64,000 bases of DNA from positions 1 to 64,000 of the forward strand of contig JARKUZ010000036.1 of the NCBI GenBank assembly GCA_029851945.1, read 5' to 3'. A program made the position numbers and the translations under genes. This document shows positions 18,913 through 28,355 of the stretch, piece by piece. Positions within the stretch are counted from its first letter, which is position 1. Each line of letters opens with the position of its first letter. The notes beneath the pieces were generated by a model. That model was not told where the DNA came from, ran no database searches, and saw only the letters and a program-made list of their open reading frames with translations. Source of the stretch: Terrisporobacter sp. Its GTDB lineage: Bacteria > Bacillota_A > Clostridia > Peptostreptococcales > Peptostreptococcaceae.

Positions 18913-19866
18913 ATGAAAGATAATTTTAAGAATATACCAATAGCGCTATCAGCTATATCATTAGGATTTATGGGATTAGGTACAGCCTTTGTAGGATTTA
19001 ATGTTTTATGGGTAAGACATATAGCAGTTTTATTTTCAGTAATTTGTTTAGGACTTATATTTTTAAAGTATGCTATGCACCCAAAAGTAGTTTTAGAAGA
19101 AATGAAACACCCAGTATTAGGAAGTGTTTATCCTACTGTCTGTATGACACTTATGGTTATAGCTGTTTATTTTAATGATTTTAATCATGTGATAGGAAAA
19201 GGAACATGGGTATTTGCAATAGTTCTACATTTTATAATAAGTATATTTTTCTTCAGAGAAATGTTTAAAGAGTTTAAATTAGATAAAATGATACCAGGTT
19301 GGTTTATTCCTAGTGTAGGGATAGGAGTAGGAGCAGTTACAAGCGGTCCAATGAATATGCCTTTACTTTCGGATATTGTATTTTACTATGCATTAGCTAT
19401 GTTTGCAGTAATAACACCAATTATGATTTACAGACTAAAAAAACATTCTAAATTACAAGGGCCTGCAAAATCTACAATAATGATATTTACAGCTCCAGCT
19501 AGTGTATGTTTAGCGGGTTGTTTAGCTACTAGCAATATGGAAAATCAAATACTTGTAAGTATCCTTGCAATATTAACATACATATCTATTATTTATAGTT
19601 ATGTATTATTACCACAACTTATAAGGGAAAAATCACTTCCGCATTTAGCACCATTGACATTCCCATTATCTATAGGAGTTATAGCTTCTCAAAGATATGT
19701 AAAATACCTTGGAAATAAAAATTCAAATTTACAAGGGATATGCGAAATATTATTATATGTTCAGTGTGTAGTAGCTACTTTAGTTATAGGGTATGTAGTA
19801 ATTAAAGCTATTTGTTTATTATTTAGTAAATTTAACACAGTAGATGACAAAAGATTAAGTATATAA
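18913..19866 (+). CDS. TDT (TehA/SLAC1-like) family transporter
   Basis: 317 residues and about 10 membrane helices, typical for tellurite-resistance/dicarboxylate (TDT) transporters. It resembles the anion-channel-like TehA branch often labelled exfoliative toxin-like. The substrate cannot be read. It sits directly after the C_GCAxxG_C_C protein and is closed by a terminator, so a link between thiol/metal redox and anion or dicarboxylate movement is an inference from context. Confidence 0.75.
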   Translation: MKDNFKNIPIALSAISLGFMGLGTAFVGFNVLWVRHIAVLFSVICLGLIFLKYAMHPKVVLEEMKHPVLGSVYPTVCMTLMVIAVYFNDFNHVIGKGTWVFAIVLHFIISIFFFREMFKEFKLDKMIPGWFIPSVGIGVGAVTSGPMNMPLLSDIVFYYALAMFAVITPIMIYRLKKHSKLQGPAKSTIMIFTAPASVCLAGCLATSNMENQILVSILAILTYISIIYSYVLLPQLIREKSLPHLAPLTFPLSIGVIASQRYVKYLGNKNSNLQGICEILLYVQCVVATLVIGYVVIKAICLLFSKFNTVDDKRLSI

Positions 19867-19870
19867 AGAA

Positions 19871-19899
19871 AGCAAGTGTAGTTTTTACACTTGTTTTTT
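19871..19899 (+). terminator. Terminator of the TDT transcript
   Basis: CAAGTGTA (19873-19880) pairs with TACACTTG (19886-19893), followed by T6. Confidence 0.9.
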
Positions 19900-20108
19900 A
19901 TGCCATTTTATACAAAATAGTATAATGCAGAATTTGAATAAACGATTATTTATAGTTATTTTTATGTTAGTAAATAAATAAAAAATACATTTAACATTAT
20001 AAAAATTTAAGGTAATAAAGATTTATTTAAGAATATAGAATTTCTATAGTTTAATAAAGTGTTTGCTAGGTATAAATAAAATATATTTTAGCCTAGGGAG
20101 GTTTTACT

Positions 20109-20300
20109 ATGAATAATGATAGAATATGTGGTTGCTGCAATGTGACTATTGAAGATATAATAAAAGCTAAAGAAAATGGATGCATAAGTGTTGAAGAAGT
20201 AGTTAAAGAAACAAATATAGGAAGAGCTTGTGGTAGATGTAAGGATAAAGCAGAACTAACAATTTTAAAAGTGCTTTTAAATAGACTTTATATAAAGTAA
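20109..20300 (+). CDS. BFD-like [2Fe-2S] small protein
   Basis: 63 residues. Four cysteines in the order CGCC (N-terminal) and ACGRCK form the [2Fe-2S]-binding fold of bacterioferritin-associated ferredoxin and of NirB/NifU-type domains (C.C...C..C in helix-turn-helix). IEDIIKAKENGCISVEEVVKETNIG is the helical part. The start follows GGGAGG. It is monocistronic between a promoter-sized gap and its own terminator. Electron transfer or iron release is likely; the partner is unknown. Confidence 0.8.
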   Translation: MNNDRICGCCNVTIEDIIKAKENGCISVEEVVKETNIGRACGRCKDKAELTILKVLLNRLYIK

Positions 20301-20307
20301 TAATTGG

Positions 20308-20342
20308 CCATATTGATGAAAAATTCAATATGGTTTTTATTT
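20308..20342 (+). terminator. Terminator of the BFD-like gene
   Basis: CCATATTGA (20308-20316) pairs with TCAATATGG (20325-20333), followed by TTTTTATTTT. The stem core matches the hairpin at 15119-15154. Confidence 0.85.
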
Positions 20343-20508
20343 TATATAAAAATTATATTCATTTTTGACTATTAAATAATATATAATCTATGTTATATGA
20401 TTGAAAAGAAAACAATTTAAAGGATTAAATATAATTAAGATAGGATCAAAGTGGGGGCTTGAAGCTAAGTAAATCTTAGATTTAAATTTTTATATTGGGA
20501 GAGTAAGA

Positions 20509-21603
20509 ATGATACTTAGAATAATTGTAAACATTATTTTGGCAGTAGATATATTTTTATATGGTATGGAAAATGATATATACTTCGACAAAATAAGTTA
20601 TCCAATATGTATAGCTTTAATTAGTATAAGCTTATCAGTTTACATGTTATACATAATCAAACTTAAAAATATCAAAATATTATTAGGCAATATTTTATAT
20701 ATGATTATAGTAACCTACCTTTATCCTCCATCTTTAGCGATTTTGACATATATGATAACTGAGTATATTCAAGTTAAAGGTTATAAAGGTAGGTATATTT
20801 TGCTTTCTGTGTATACCATATTATCTATAAAGATAGGACTAAACTATACCCATATATTTATAGGAATAGTTGCTAGTATTTTTACTTATGAAATTATGAG
20901 ATATAAACAAAAAATCTTGAAATTAGAAAGAATCAACTATGATTTAAAAGAGAAAAACTATAACATAGAAGAAATAAGAAAAAAAGAAAATCGTATAAGT
21001 CATCAAAATATTGAAGCTATAAAAATTGAAGAAAGAAATATGATATCTCAAAAACTTCATGACAATATAGGGCACACTTTAGCAGGAAGTATAATGCAAC
21101 TAGAAGCTTTAAAAATAGTAATTGTAAATGATAGAGAAAAAGGCAATGAAATGCTAGAAAATATAATTACAAATTTAAGAAATGGTATGGATGATATAAG
21201 AAAAACCTTAAGAAAAATAAAGCCAAATCAATCACAAGTTAATATAAATAACTTAAGGTTAATGTTAGAGGAATTTTCTAACAAATCTAAAATAATTACT
21301 AAATTAAATATAGAGGGAGATTTAAACGAAATAAATTTAGTTTATTGGAAAGCTATAATAGAATGTTGTAGCGAAATATTGACAAACAGCATGAAATATT
21401 CCAATGGAGAATTAATTAACATTGACATTAGCGTATTAAATAAAATTATAAGATTACATATAAAAGATAATGGTTATTATCAGGGTGAAATAAAAAAAGG
21501 AATGGGGTTATTAGGGATTGAAGAGAGAATCATCAATTTAGGTGGAGATATTTATTTTAATAATGAAGATGGATTTTCAAACCTAATAATACTTAAAAGG
21601 TGA
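20509..21603 (+). CDS. NarL-type sensor histidine kinase (LnrJ-like)
   Basis: 364 residues. About five to six membrane helices occupy residues 1-135 with almost no extracellular loop. A coiled linker follows, then a HisKA_3 domain (EERNMISQKLHDNIGHTLAGSIMQLE, phospho-His in LHDNIGH) and a HATPase domain (NSMKYSNGELINI, then GMGLLGIEERI). The ATG follows GGGAG. The response regulator starts 4 nt after the stop, and the ABC exporter genes are next. The order kinase-regulator-ATPase-permease-permease equals B. subtilis lnrJKLMN, which senses and exports linear polyenes; substrate identity here is inferred only by analogy. Confidence 0.85.
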   Translation: MILRIIVNIILAVDIFLYGMENDIYFDKISYPICIALISISLSVYMLYIIKLKNIKILLGNILYMIIVTYLYPPSLAILTYMITEYIQVKGYKGRYILLSVYTILSIKIGLNYTHIFIGIVASIFTYEIMRYKQKILKLERINYDLKEKNYNIEEIRKKENRISHQNIEAIKIEERNMISQKLHDNIGHTLAGSIMQLEALKIVIVNDREKGNEMLENIITNLRNGMDDIRKTLRKIKPNQSQVNINNLRLMLEEFSNKSKIITKLNIEGDLNEINLVYWKAIIECCSEILTNSMKYSNGELINIDISVLNKIIRLHIKDNGYYQGEIKKGMGLLGIEERIINLGGDIYFNNEDGFSNLIILKR

Positions 21604-21607
21604 GAAA

Positions 21608-22252
21608 ATGATAAAATTAATTATAGTAGATGATGATGTTTTAATAAGAGAAAGTCTAAAAATAATAATAGGGATAGATAATGAAATTGAAGTAGTTAAA
21701 GCTTTGGAAAATGGGAAAGAATGTATAGATTTTTTAAGTGAAAATGAAGTAGATGTAGTACTTTTAGATATGAGAATGCCAGTGATGGATGGTGCAGAGG
21801 TACTAGAGGAAATTAGTAAGAGAAATATAAAGGTTAAGGTATTAATACTTACAACTTTTGATGAAGAAAAACTAATAAGTAGTGCTATAAAGCATAAGAC
21901 TAGCGGATATCTGCTAAAGAGTAGTAAGCCAGAGAAGATCATAAGTGGGATAAAATCTGTTTACCTTGGAAATGGTGTGTTTGAGTCTGATATAGTATCA
22001 AAATTGGTAGTGGGCAATAGTAATAAAAATGATAAGTCAGATGATGAAGGCTTAAATATTTATTGCTTAACAGATAGAGAGAAGGACATAGTAAGACTTA
22101 TATCTAAAGGCTTATCAAATAAAGAAATTGCAAATAAGCTTTTTTTATCTGAAGGGACTATAAAAAATCACATAACATCTATTCTATCTAAAATGGATTT
22201 GAAACATAGGACACAGATAGCTATAGAGTATTTAAATAGTAAGATACATTAA
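21608..22252 (+). CDS. NarL/FixJ response regulator (LnrK-like)
   Basis: 214 residues. The receiver domain has IIVDDDVLIRESL and phospho-acceptor Asp in VVLLDMRMPVMDG, the conserved Thr in LILTTFDEE and Lys in YLLKSSKPE. The C-terminal LuxR-type HTH is LTDREKDIVRLISKGLSNKEIANKLFLSEGTIKNHI. It is co-transcribed with the kinase. The target is probably the ABC operon directly downstream, whose promoter region holds an ATGACT-TT-AGTCAT dyad. Confidence 0.9.
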   Translation: MIKLIIVDDDVLIRESLKIIIGIDNEIEVVKALENGKECIDFLSENEVDVVLLDMRMPVMDGAEVLEEISKRNIKVKVLILTTFDEEKLISSAIKHKTSGYLLKSSKPEKIISGIKSVYLGNGVFESDIVSKLVVGNSNKNDKSDDEGLNIYCLTDREKDIVRLISKGLSNKEIANKLFLSEGTIKNHITSILSKMDLKHRTQIAIEYLNSKIH

Positions 22253-22268
22253 TTACATAATTAATTTT

Positions 22269-22300
22269 AAAAGAAAACCATTTAGGTTTTCTTTTTTATT
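22269..22300 (+). terminator. Terminator between the two-component and ABC operons
   Basis: AAAAGAAAACC (22269-22279) pairs with GGTTTTCTTTT (22285-22295), followed by T's. It shows that the ABC genes have their own promoter. Confidence 0.85.
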
Positions 22301-22352
22301 TAACAAGGAATTATTTTGAATGAAATTAATAAATGATTAAAGTTATTTGATT

Positions 22353-22430
22353 ACCATGAAATTTATGACTTTAGTCATGGTTAATTAATGACTATGTGTA
22401 CTTAAGCAATTTATATATCTTTAATATAAT
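22353..22430 (+). promoter_or_regulatory. Promoter of the ABC operon with candidate regulator dyad
   Basis: TTAAGC (22402-22407), a 17-nt spacer and TATAAT (22425-22430) form a weak -35/strong -10 promoter. A dyad ATGACT-TT-AGTCAT (22365-22378), nested in ACCAT...ATGGT, is centred about 65 nt before the expected start, the usual place for an activator of the LuxR-HTH type. Binding by the adjacent response regulator is inferred. Confidence 0.5.
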
Positions 22431-22471
22431 TAAAATATATAAATTAATGTAAATAAGTGGGAGTGATATTT

Positions 22472-23404
22472 ATGAAATATGTTGAGATAAGTGGCTTATA
22501 TAAACGTTTTGGGGATGTAAATGCTATAGAAAATTTAAATTTATCTATAGAAAAAGGAGATATATTTGGCTTGCTTGGACCAAATGGAGCAGGAAAAAGC
22601 ACTACAATAAATATACTTTGCCAACTACTAGAAAAAGATAGGGGAAGTATAAAAATATGTAATGAAGAGTTAAGAAGAAATGATGCTAATATAAGGGGAA
22701 AGCTTGGGATAGTTCCTCAAGACTTAGCTATATTTGAAGATATGACAGCACTAGAAAATACAATGTTTTTTGGTAGCCTATATGGGCTAAGAGGAAAAGA
22801 TTTAAAGGAAAAAGCATTAAAAGCTTTGGAATTTGTAGGATTAGAAGACACTAAAAAGTTAAGCAAGACTTTTTCAGGAGGAATGAAAAGAAGATTAAAC
22901 ATTGCTTGTGGAATAGTACACAACCCAGAGTTATTGATATTAGATGAACCAACTGTTGGAATAGATCCACAATCCAGAAATCATATAATGAAATCTATAA
23001 AAATTTTAAATAAAAACGGATGTACAATAATATATACAACACATTATATGGAAGAAGTAGAAGCTATTTGTAACAATATAGCAATAATTGATAAAGGGGA
23101 GGTCATAGCAAGTGGAAGTAAGGAAAGCTTAAAAGCAATTATTACAGATAAAAACAAGTTTGAAGTAATAGTTAACGATATCACAGAAATAAATGAAAAA
23201 GAGTTAATGGATATAAAAGGAATAGATAGTGTTGAATTTAAAGACAATAAAATTATTGTAAGTATAGATAGAGAAATCAATGGTTTAAATGAGTTCATAC
23301 TTTATATAAGTAGTAAGTCAATTAAAATTTTAGATATAAAAAGTAAGGCATTGACACTTGAAGATGTGTTCTTAAATCTTACAGGAAGAAAGCTTAGAGA
23401 TTAA
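22472..23404 (+). CDS. ABC transporter ATP-binding protein (LnrL-like)
   Basis: 310 residues with Walker A GPNGAGKS, signature FSGGMKRR, Walker B LLILDEPTVGID and switch His in YTTHYMEE, plus a C-terminal DrrA-type extension. ATG 22472 is preferred over GTG 22457: GGGAGTGA lies 5-6 nt before the ATG. It powers drug or lipid export through the two ABC-2 permeases that follow at 12 and 1 nt spacing. Confidence 0.9.
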   Translation: MKYVEISGLYKRFGDVNAIENLNLSIEKGDIFGLLGPNGAGKSTTINILCQLLEKDRGSIKICNEELRRNDANIRGKLGIVPQDLAIFEDMTALENTMFFGSLYGLRGKDLKEKALKALEFVGLEDTKKLSKTFSGGMKRRLNIACGIVHNPELLILDEPTVGIDPQSRNHIMKSIKILNKNGCTIIYTTHYMEEVEAICNNIAIIDKGEVIASGSKESLKAIITDKNKFEVIVNDITEINEKELMDIKGIDSVEFKDNKIIVSIDREINGLNEFILYISSKSIKILDIKSKALTLEDVFLNLTGRKLRD

Positions 23405-23416
23405 GGAGGGGATATA

Positions 23417-24541
23417 ATGAGTATAATACTATCTGCAATAAAAAGAAGTTTAAGGGATAAGAATACAATCGTCGGTAATATACTTTTAGTTATAATGCTT
23501 CCTTATATATTTTCTTTAATATTTGACTATGATGGAGGAAAGGAAAGCCTTGATATAAATATAGTAGGAAACAAAAATAGTGAAATAAACAAATCATATG
23601 TAAAGTCTTTAGAAGAATTTGATAAAGAAAATGAGATGATAAGCTTAGATTATAAAATTTATACAAAAGAAGAATTTTATGAAAATAAAAATAGTGAAGA
23701 AGTGAATAAAAGTAATTTAACTGTAATTATAGATGAAAAAAATAGGCATATAAAGTTTGAAGGAAGCAAAAAACTTAGTATGGGTGAAGAAGTTATAGAA
23801 GGAATTACAAAAGAATTTTTTAATTCAATGTTTCTATACGAATCAGTGGCCAAAGAAGGTGAAGTACCTAGTATAAGTAATAATTTAGTAAAGGTATCAG
23901 AATACAAAAGTGAAGGAATCAAAAGCTTAATAACAGAAGATATAGATTATGGTAAATACTTCAGTGTAGTCATGCTTCAGATGGCAATTCTTGCAGTAAG
24001 TGCTTGTTCTTTCAAAAATACTTTCTATATAAAAGAGAATATAGGAAATCGAGTAAAGTCATCCCCAGTGAAAATGTCGAAACTTATGTCACTAGAGTTA
24101 ATAGGATCTTTTATAGTAATTTTTGCTCAAGGAATTATAATGCTACTTGCAATAGCTATTTTATATGGTGTAAATATTACTAAACAAAATTTATTAGGAA
24201 TAATAGCTTTGATAAGTGTACTTAGTATGCTTTCTGTTTGTATAGGGCTATTTGCATCATCTATATGTAAGAAAAGAAGTATTGGAGAAAATGTCTGCTC
24301 TATAATTGTAACTGTTATGGCTTTAGCTTCAGGCGAACTTATGCCGCACATGGAGCAATTTGCAAAAGATATTCCAATATTAAAGTTAAATCCATTTGTA
24401 TGGATCAGTAAAGAATTTAATTCATTGGTAACTTTAAATTATAGTGAAAATTTATATACTGCATTAGGTGTTGGAATTATAGCATCTATTGTGTTAATGG
24501 CTATATCAATATTAATTTTAAGTAGAAAAGTGGTGAAATAA
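23417..24541 (+). CDS. ABC-2 type permease (LnrM-like)
   Basis: 374 residues. One N-terminal membrane helix (residues about 18-38) is followed by an extracellular domain of about 140 residues and then five to six helices from about residue 180, the ABC-2 permease pattern. The ATG follows AAGGAGG. Its partner is the next gene; together they form the heterodimeric membrane part of the exporter. Confidence 0.85.
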   Translation: MSIILSAIKRSLRDKNTIVGNILLVIMLPYIFSLIFDYDGGKESLDINIVGNKNSEINKSYVKSLEEFDKENEMISLDYKIYTKEEFYENKNSEEVNKSNLTVIIDEKNRHIKFEGSKKLSMGEEVIEGITKEFFNSMFLYESVAKEGEVPSISNNLVKVSEYKSEGIKSLITEDIDYGKYFSVVMLQMAILAVSACSFKNTFYIKENIGNRVKSSPVKMSKLMSLELIGSFIVIFAQGIIMLLAIAILYGVNITKQNLLGIIALISVLSMLSVCIGLFASSICKKRSIGENVCSIIVTVMALASGELMPHMEQFAKDIPILKLNPFVWISKEFNSLVTLNYSENLYTALGVGIIASIVLMAISILILSRKVVK

Positions 24542-24542
24542 T

Positions 24543-25673
24543 ATGAAAAATATAATGACTATATTAAAGCACAATTTAAAAAGTACTATGAAAGGGTGGT
24601 TTTGGTTAGTATTAATATTTCCAATAGCTATTAATATACTTGTTAGCGTGTTGGTTGATAAAGAGGACTCATCTTTAGAAGATTCAAATAATAGTTTTAA
24701 TGTAGGTATATATGCAAAAGACAATAGTGAAATAGTAAATAAATTACTGCCTTTAGATAAGGTAGGAAGTTTATTTGTTGTAAGTAGTGAAAAAGAGCTT
24801 AAGGAAACTTTAGATAAAGGAGATATATCTGTTGGAGTCATAATAAATAGTAAAGATATATATAAAGATATAAAAACTAATAAAGAAGGAACAATAGAAG
24901 TCATTTCTCAAAGTAATTCAGGAAATAAAGAGTATATACTTAGTGTTATAAATACTGGAATTATGCAAATTCAGTCTTTTGGAGATAACAAAGATGAATA
25001 CCTAAAATTATATAAACAATATGAAAAGAATAGCTATAAATTTACTTATGAAAATAGTAATTTATCGTATGCTTTCCCATATATAATTATGTTTGGTTTA
25101 TTTGAAATGGCATTTTTAATTATAGGAGGAAGATGTATAGTACCTTTATTAAAAGAAAGAGAGCTTAAAATAGACAGGAGAATTTTAATGTCTAAGATAA
25201 GTAAGATAGAATATACATTAGGACACATATTAGGATGCTTTGTATTATTGTTGTTTCAAAGTGCAACTTTAGTAGCTACTTTTTACATGCTAAATCCACA
25301 GTTTGATATTAACTTAATATGGATGATGCTACTAGCGTTTGTATTATCATTTGTAGTGATAGCAGTAGCTTTAATAGTTTTAAGTATATCTAGTAATTCA
25401 ACAATGTATTATACACTACTTTCTGTAGTAGTAACTCCAATGTGCTTATTAAGTGGTGGATTTATTCCTACAGAATTTATGCCAGAATCAGTTCAACATC
25501 TTTCACTAATTTTACCATTAACTTGGATAAATTCAGCATTTAAAAAGATTATTATGGAGGGGAGTTATTTAAGTATAGGGATAGATTTATTAGCAGCAGT
25601 ATCAATATCTTTAGTATTAATTATGCTATATTTAGTATTAGAGCATAAAAGGAAAAACAAATTAACTTGTTAG
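24543..25673 (+). CDS. ABC-2 type permease (LnrN-like)
   Basis: 376 residues with the same plan as its neighbour: helix at residues about 18-37, external domain to about 170, then a block of helices including LLSGGFIPTEFMPESVQHLSL typical of ABC-2 permeases. The start codon is 1 nt after the previous stop, without a strong ribosome site, so translation is probably coupled. Confidence 0.85.
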   Translation: MKNIMTILKHNLKSTMKGWFWLVLIFPIAINILVSVLVDKEDSSLEDSNNSFNVGIYAKDNSEIVNKLLPLDKVGSLFVVSSEKELKETLDKGDISVGVIINSKDIYKDIKTNKEGTIEVISQSNSGNKEYILSVINTGIMQIQSFGDNKDEYLKLYKQYEKNSYKFTYENSNLSYAFPYIIMFGLFEMAFLIIGGRCIVPLLKERELKIDRRILMSKISKIEYTLGHILGCFVLLLFQSATLVATFYMLNPQFDINLIWMMLLAFVLSFVVIAVALIVLSISSNSTMYYTLLSVVVTPMCLLSGGFIPTEFMPESVQHLSLILPLTWINSAFKKIIMEGSYLSIGIDLLAAVSISLVLIMLYLVLEHKRKNKLTC

Positions 25674-25726
25674 ATAATATAATTAAGAATAGAGAAGTTT
25701 TTATTTATATTAATTTAATATTAGAT

Positions 25727-25798
25727 ACCACTTTTTCATAAATAAACTTAAGCTAATATCTAAGACAGTTTATAATTGATAGGTGGTTTTTATTTTTG
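25727..25798 (+). terminator. Long imperfect hairpin, probable operon terminator
   Basis: ACCAC (25727-25731) pairs with GTGGT near 25783-25787 around an imperfect inner stem (AAACT with AGTTT), followed by TTTTTATTTTT. Confidence 0.5.
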
Positions 25799-25860
25799 TA
25801 ATAAAATATAATAAAAGATAGTTTTACTTAAAATAAATATAGCACTAAAGAGGAGACAAG

Positions 25861-27144
25861 GTGATTAATAACATAAATAGTAACTCATATAGCAACTTAT
25901 CTAAGGCAGCACTAACAAATAGGAATAATCAAGCTAAGACAATACAAGATAAGTCAGCAATAAAAATAGATTTAGAGGTAGTATCAAAAGAACAACTTGC
26001 TAAGCTAAATAAATCTCAAAAAGAAGAAGTAGCAAATTTGTTAAAGAGAATTCAGGGAGAAATAGCAAAGGCAGAAATAATATCAGTAAAAATAATTAAA
26101 GGAGAGACATTAGATTTTGAAGAACAAAAGTTTATAAAAGAAAAATATCCAGATTTAAAGCAAGTAGCAGAAGAATCTTCAAAAGAAGTAAAAGAATTAA
26201 AGCATGAAATAAAAAATTTAAAAAGTGAAGAACAAAAACAACAAGTAATATCAAAAGCAATAAATAATATAAAACTAATGAATAAAAAAGGAATACTTTC
26301 TGAGGTACAAACTAGAATTAAAATGTCAGGAATAGAAGAAGTTGAAAAGTTCATAAAGAATATTCAAAAAGAACTTAAAAATGCAGAAACAATAGCAGTA
26401 AAAATAGTTAAAGAAGAGACATTAAATTCTGAAGAACAAAAGTTTATAAAAGAAAAATATCCAGATTTAAAGCAAGTAGCAGAAGAATCTTCAAAAGAGG
26501 TAAAAGAATTAAAGCATGAAATAAAAAAATTAAAAAGTGAAGAACAAAAACAACAAGTAATATCAAAAGCGATAAATAATATAAAATTAATGAATAAAAA
26601 AGGAATACTTTCTGAGGCACAAACTAGAATTAAAATGTCAGGAATAGAAGAAGTTGAAAAGTTCATGAAGAATATTCAAAAAGAACTTAAAAAGTCAGAA
26701 ATAATAGCTATCAAAATGATTAAAAATGAGAAATTAACTCGTGAAGAAAAAAATCTTATAAATGAAAAGTATCCAGAGTTAAGACATGAAGTAGAAAAAT
26801 ATATAAAGAAAAGTAATAGCCTAAAGGAACAATTAAAGTTATGTAAAAATGAAGAAGAAAGGCAACAAATCGTATCAAAAGAAATTAAGAATATAGAAAA
26901 CATGAGTAGTAAAGATATTATTTCAGAAAGTGAATTAAAAATAAATATGGCAGCAATAGAAGAAGCTGTCATATTTATAAAAGATAGTAAATTAGAGATA
27001 AATAAAGAAGAAAGAGAAAATAATAAAGGTAAGTTATTAAAATTTTTTATAAATCCGTATTTCTATGTAGGCACAGTTTCAGACAATCTATCAAGTATAT
27101 TTATTATCATAGTAATAATAACAACTATATATCTGTTTTTATAA
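25861..27144 (+). CDS. Unrecognised tail-anchored coiled-coil protein with 104-residue repeats
   Basis: 427 residues, GTG start with AAGAGGAG 6-7 nt upstream. There is no signal peptide. After about 60 residues come three consecutive units of 104 residues, rich in Lys and Glu and strongly helical, containing EEQKFIKEKYPDLKQVAEES in units 1 and 2. The C terminus has one hydrophobic segment (IFIIIVIITTIYLFL) ending the protein, so it should be cytoplasmic and tail-anchored in the membrane. I do not recognise the family. CheV follows 150 nt later, but a functional link is not shown. Confidence 0.7.
   Translation: MINNINSNSYSNLSKAALTNRNNQAKTIQDKSAIKIDLEVVSKEQLAKLNKSQKEEVANLLKRIQGEIAKAEIISVKIIKGETLDFEEQKFIKEKYPDLKQVAEESSKEVKELKHEIKNLKSEEQKQQVISKAINNIKLMNKKGILSEVQTRIKMSGIEEVEKFIKNIQKELKNAETIAVKIVKEETLNSEEQKFIKEKYPDLKQVAEESSKEVKELKHEIKKLKSEEQKQQVISKAINNIKLMNKKGILSEAQTRIKMSGIEEVEKFMKNIQKELKKSEIIAIKMIKNEKLTREEKNLINEKYPELRHEVEKYIKKSNSLKEQLKLCKNEEERQQIVSKEIKNIENMSSKDIISESELKINMAAIEEAVIFIKDSKLEINKEERENNKGKLLKFFINPYFYVGTVSDNLSSIFIIIVIITTIYLFL
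26050..26985 (+). repeat. Three tandem 312-bp repeats within the tail-anchored gene
   Basis: Units begin at 26050, 26362 and 26674, exactly 312 bp apart. Units 1 and 2 are nearly identical at DNA level over long stretches, so their duplication is recent. Unit 3 is clearly diverged but keeps the same pattern. Confidence 0.9.
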
Positions 27145-27294
27145 AGATGACATTAATATTAAAGAAGAGTATTTATAGCGTTACAAGAGTTTAGTTACAA
27201 TAGATGATTAATAATCCTATAGATTTACACAAAAAAGACGTATATAGAATATATAGACATCAAAATAGTTAGTAGAGAAAATTGGAGGATTATA

Positions 27295-28221
27295 ATGGGA
27301 CTTTCAGAAAATACAAGTCAAACGAAAATACTTTTAGAGTCTGGCACTAATGAACTTGAGATTATGGAGTTTACAATTTCAGGTGAAGTATTTGGTATAA
27401 ATGTAGCAAAAGTACGAGAAATTTTAATGGCTCAAGAAGTAAAGAAAATGCCAAATTCACATGATGTTGTAGAAGGTGTATTTAAGCCAAGAGATGAGAT
27501 TATCACAGTTATAGATCTTGGAAAATATCTAAATCTTCCTAAACCCAAAGATGCAGGACATGATATATTTATCGTTACTCATTTTAATAAGTTAAACTTT
27601 GCATTCCGTGTAAATTCAGTAGTTGGTATTGATAGAGTTTCTTGGGGAGATATAAAAAAACCAGATAGAGTTATATATGGTGGAGATGAAGGTGCAGCAA
27701 CAGGTATTGCAGAATACAAGGATAGACTTATAACTATATTAGATTTTGAAAAAATAATTGCAGAAATTAGTCCAGAATCAAGTATTCAATTTGAAGCCAT
27801 AGAAAAATTAGGTGATCGTAAATGTAATGATAAAACTATTTTAATTGTAGAAGATTCAATGCTACTTTCAAAACTTATAATCGAGTGTTTACACAAGGCA
27901 GGTTATAAAAACACAGTTAAGGCAGATAATGGACAGGAAGCATGGGATTATCTATTAGAAGTAAAAACTTGTGGTGATCCAATTGAAAATCATGTTTCTT
28001 GTATAGTATCAGATATTGAAATGCCTCTAATGGATGGTCATAGATTAACAAAACTTGTTAAAGAAGATAGTGTTTTAAAAGATATTCCACTAATACTGTT
28101 TTCATCTTTAATAAGTGAAGAAATACGTGTTAAAGGTCAGGCACTTGGAGCGGATGAACAGATAACTAAGCCAGAAATAGTTAATCTTGTTAGTATTATA
28201 GATAGATTAACAGATAAATAA
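27295..28221 (+). CDS. cheV: Chemotaxis protein CheV (CheW-receiver fusion)
   Basis: 308 residues. The N-terminal CheW-like domain (about 20-165) contains FTISGEVFGINVAKVREI and VIDLGKYL. The receiver domain (about 178-305) has ILIVEDSMLL, phospho-Asp in CIVSDIEMPLMDG, SS at the Thr/Ser position and Lys in DEQITKPEI. CheV couples receptors to CheA and aids adaptation. It is a lone gene, not in a chemotaxis operon. TTGGAGG precedes the start. Confidence 0.9.
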   Translation: MGLSENTSQTKILLESGTNELEIMEFTISGEVFGINVAKVREILMAQEVKKMPNSHDVVEGVFKPRDEIITVIDLGKYLNLPKPKDAGHDIFIVTHFNKLNFAFRVNSVVGIDRVSWGDIKKPDRVIYGGDEGAATGIAEYKDRLITILDFEKIIAEISPESSIQFEAIEKLGDRKCNDKTILIVEDSMLLSKLIIECLHKAGYKNTVKADNGQEAWDYLLEVKTCGDPIENHVSCIVSDIEMPLMDGHRLTKLVKEDSVLKDIPLILFSSLISEEIRVKGQALGADEQITKPEIVNLVSIIDRLTDK

Positions 28222-28278
28222 TAAGGAAAAGTTAAATAGGATTAAGTAAAATACATTTTAAATATATTAAATATAAGA

Positions 28279-28314
28279 AAATATTATCATAAGCGTATGG
28301 TAATATTTTTTTAT
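28279..28314 (+). terminator. Terminator of cheV
   Basis: Stem 28279-28291 with 28296-28308 (one G-U pair), then T7. The stem sequence is almost the same as the hairpin at 34320-34361. Confidence 0.85.
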
Positions 28315-28355
28315 TTATTTTAAAATATATAAAAATTTTATAAAATAAAAATATA

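Noticed and set aside
26052..26972. Three minus-strand ORFs of about 100 codons with similar sequences
   Set aside because: They are antisense shadows of the 312-bp repeats in the tail-anchored gene.
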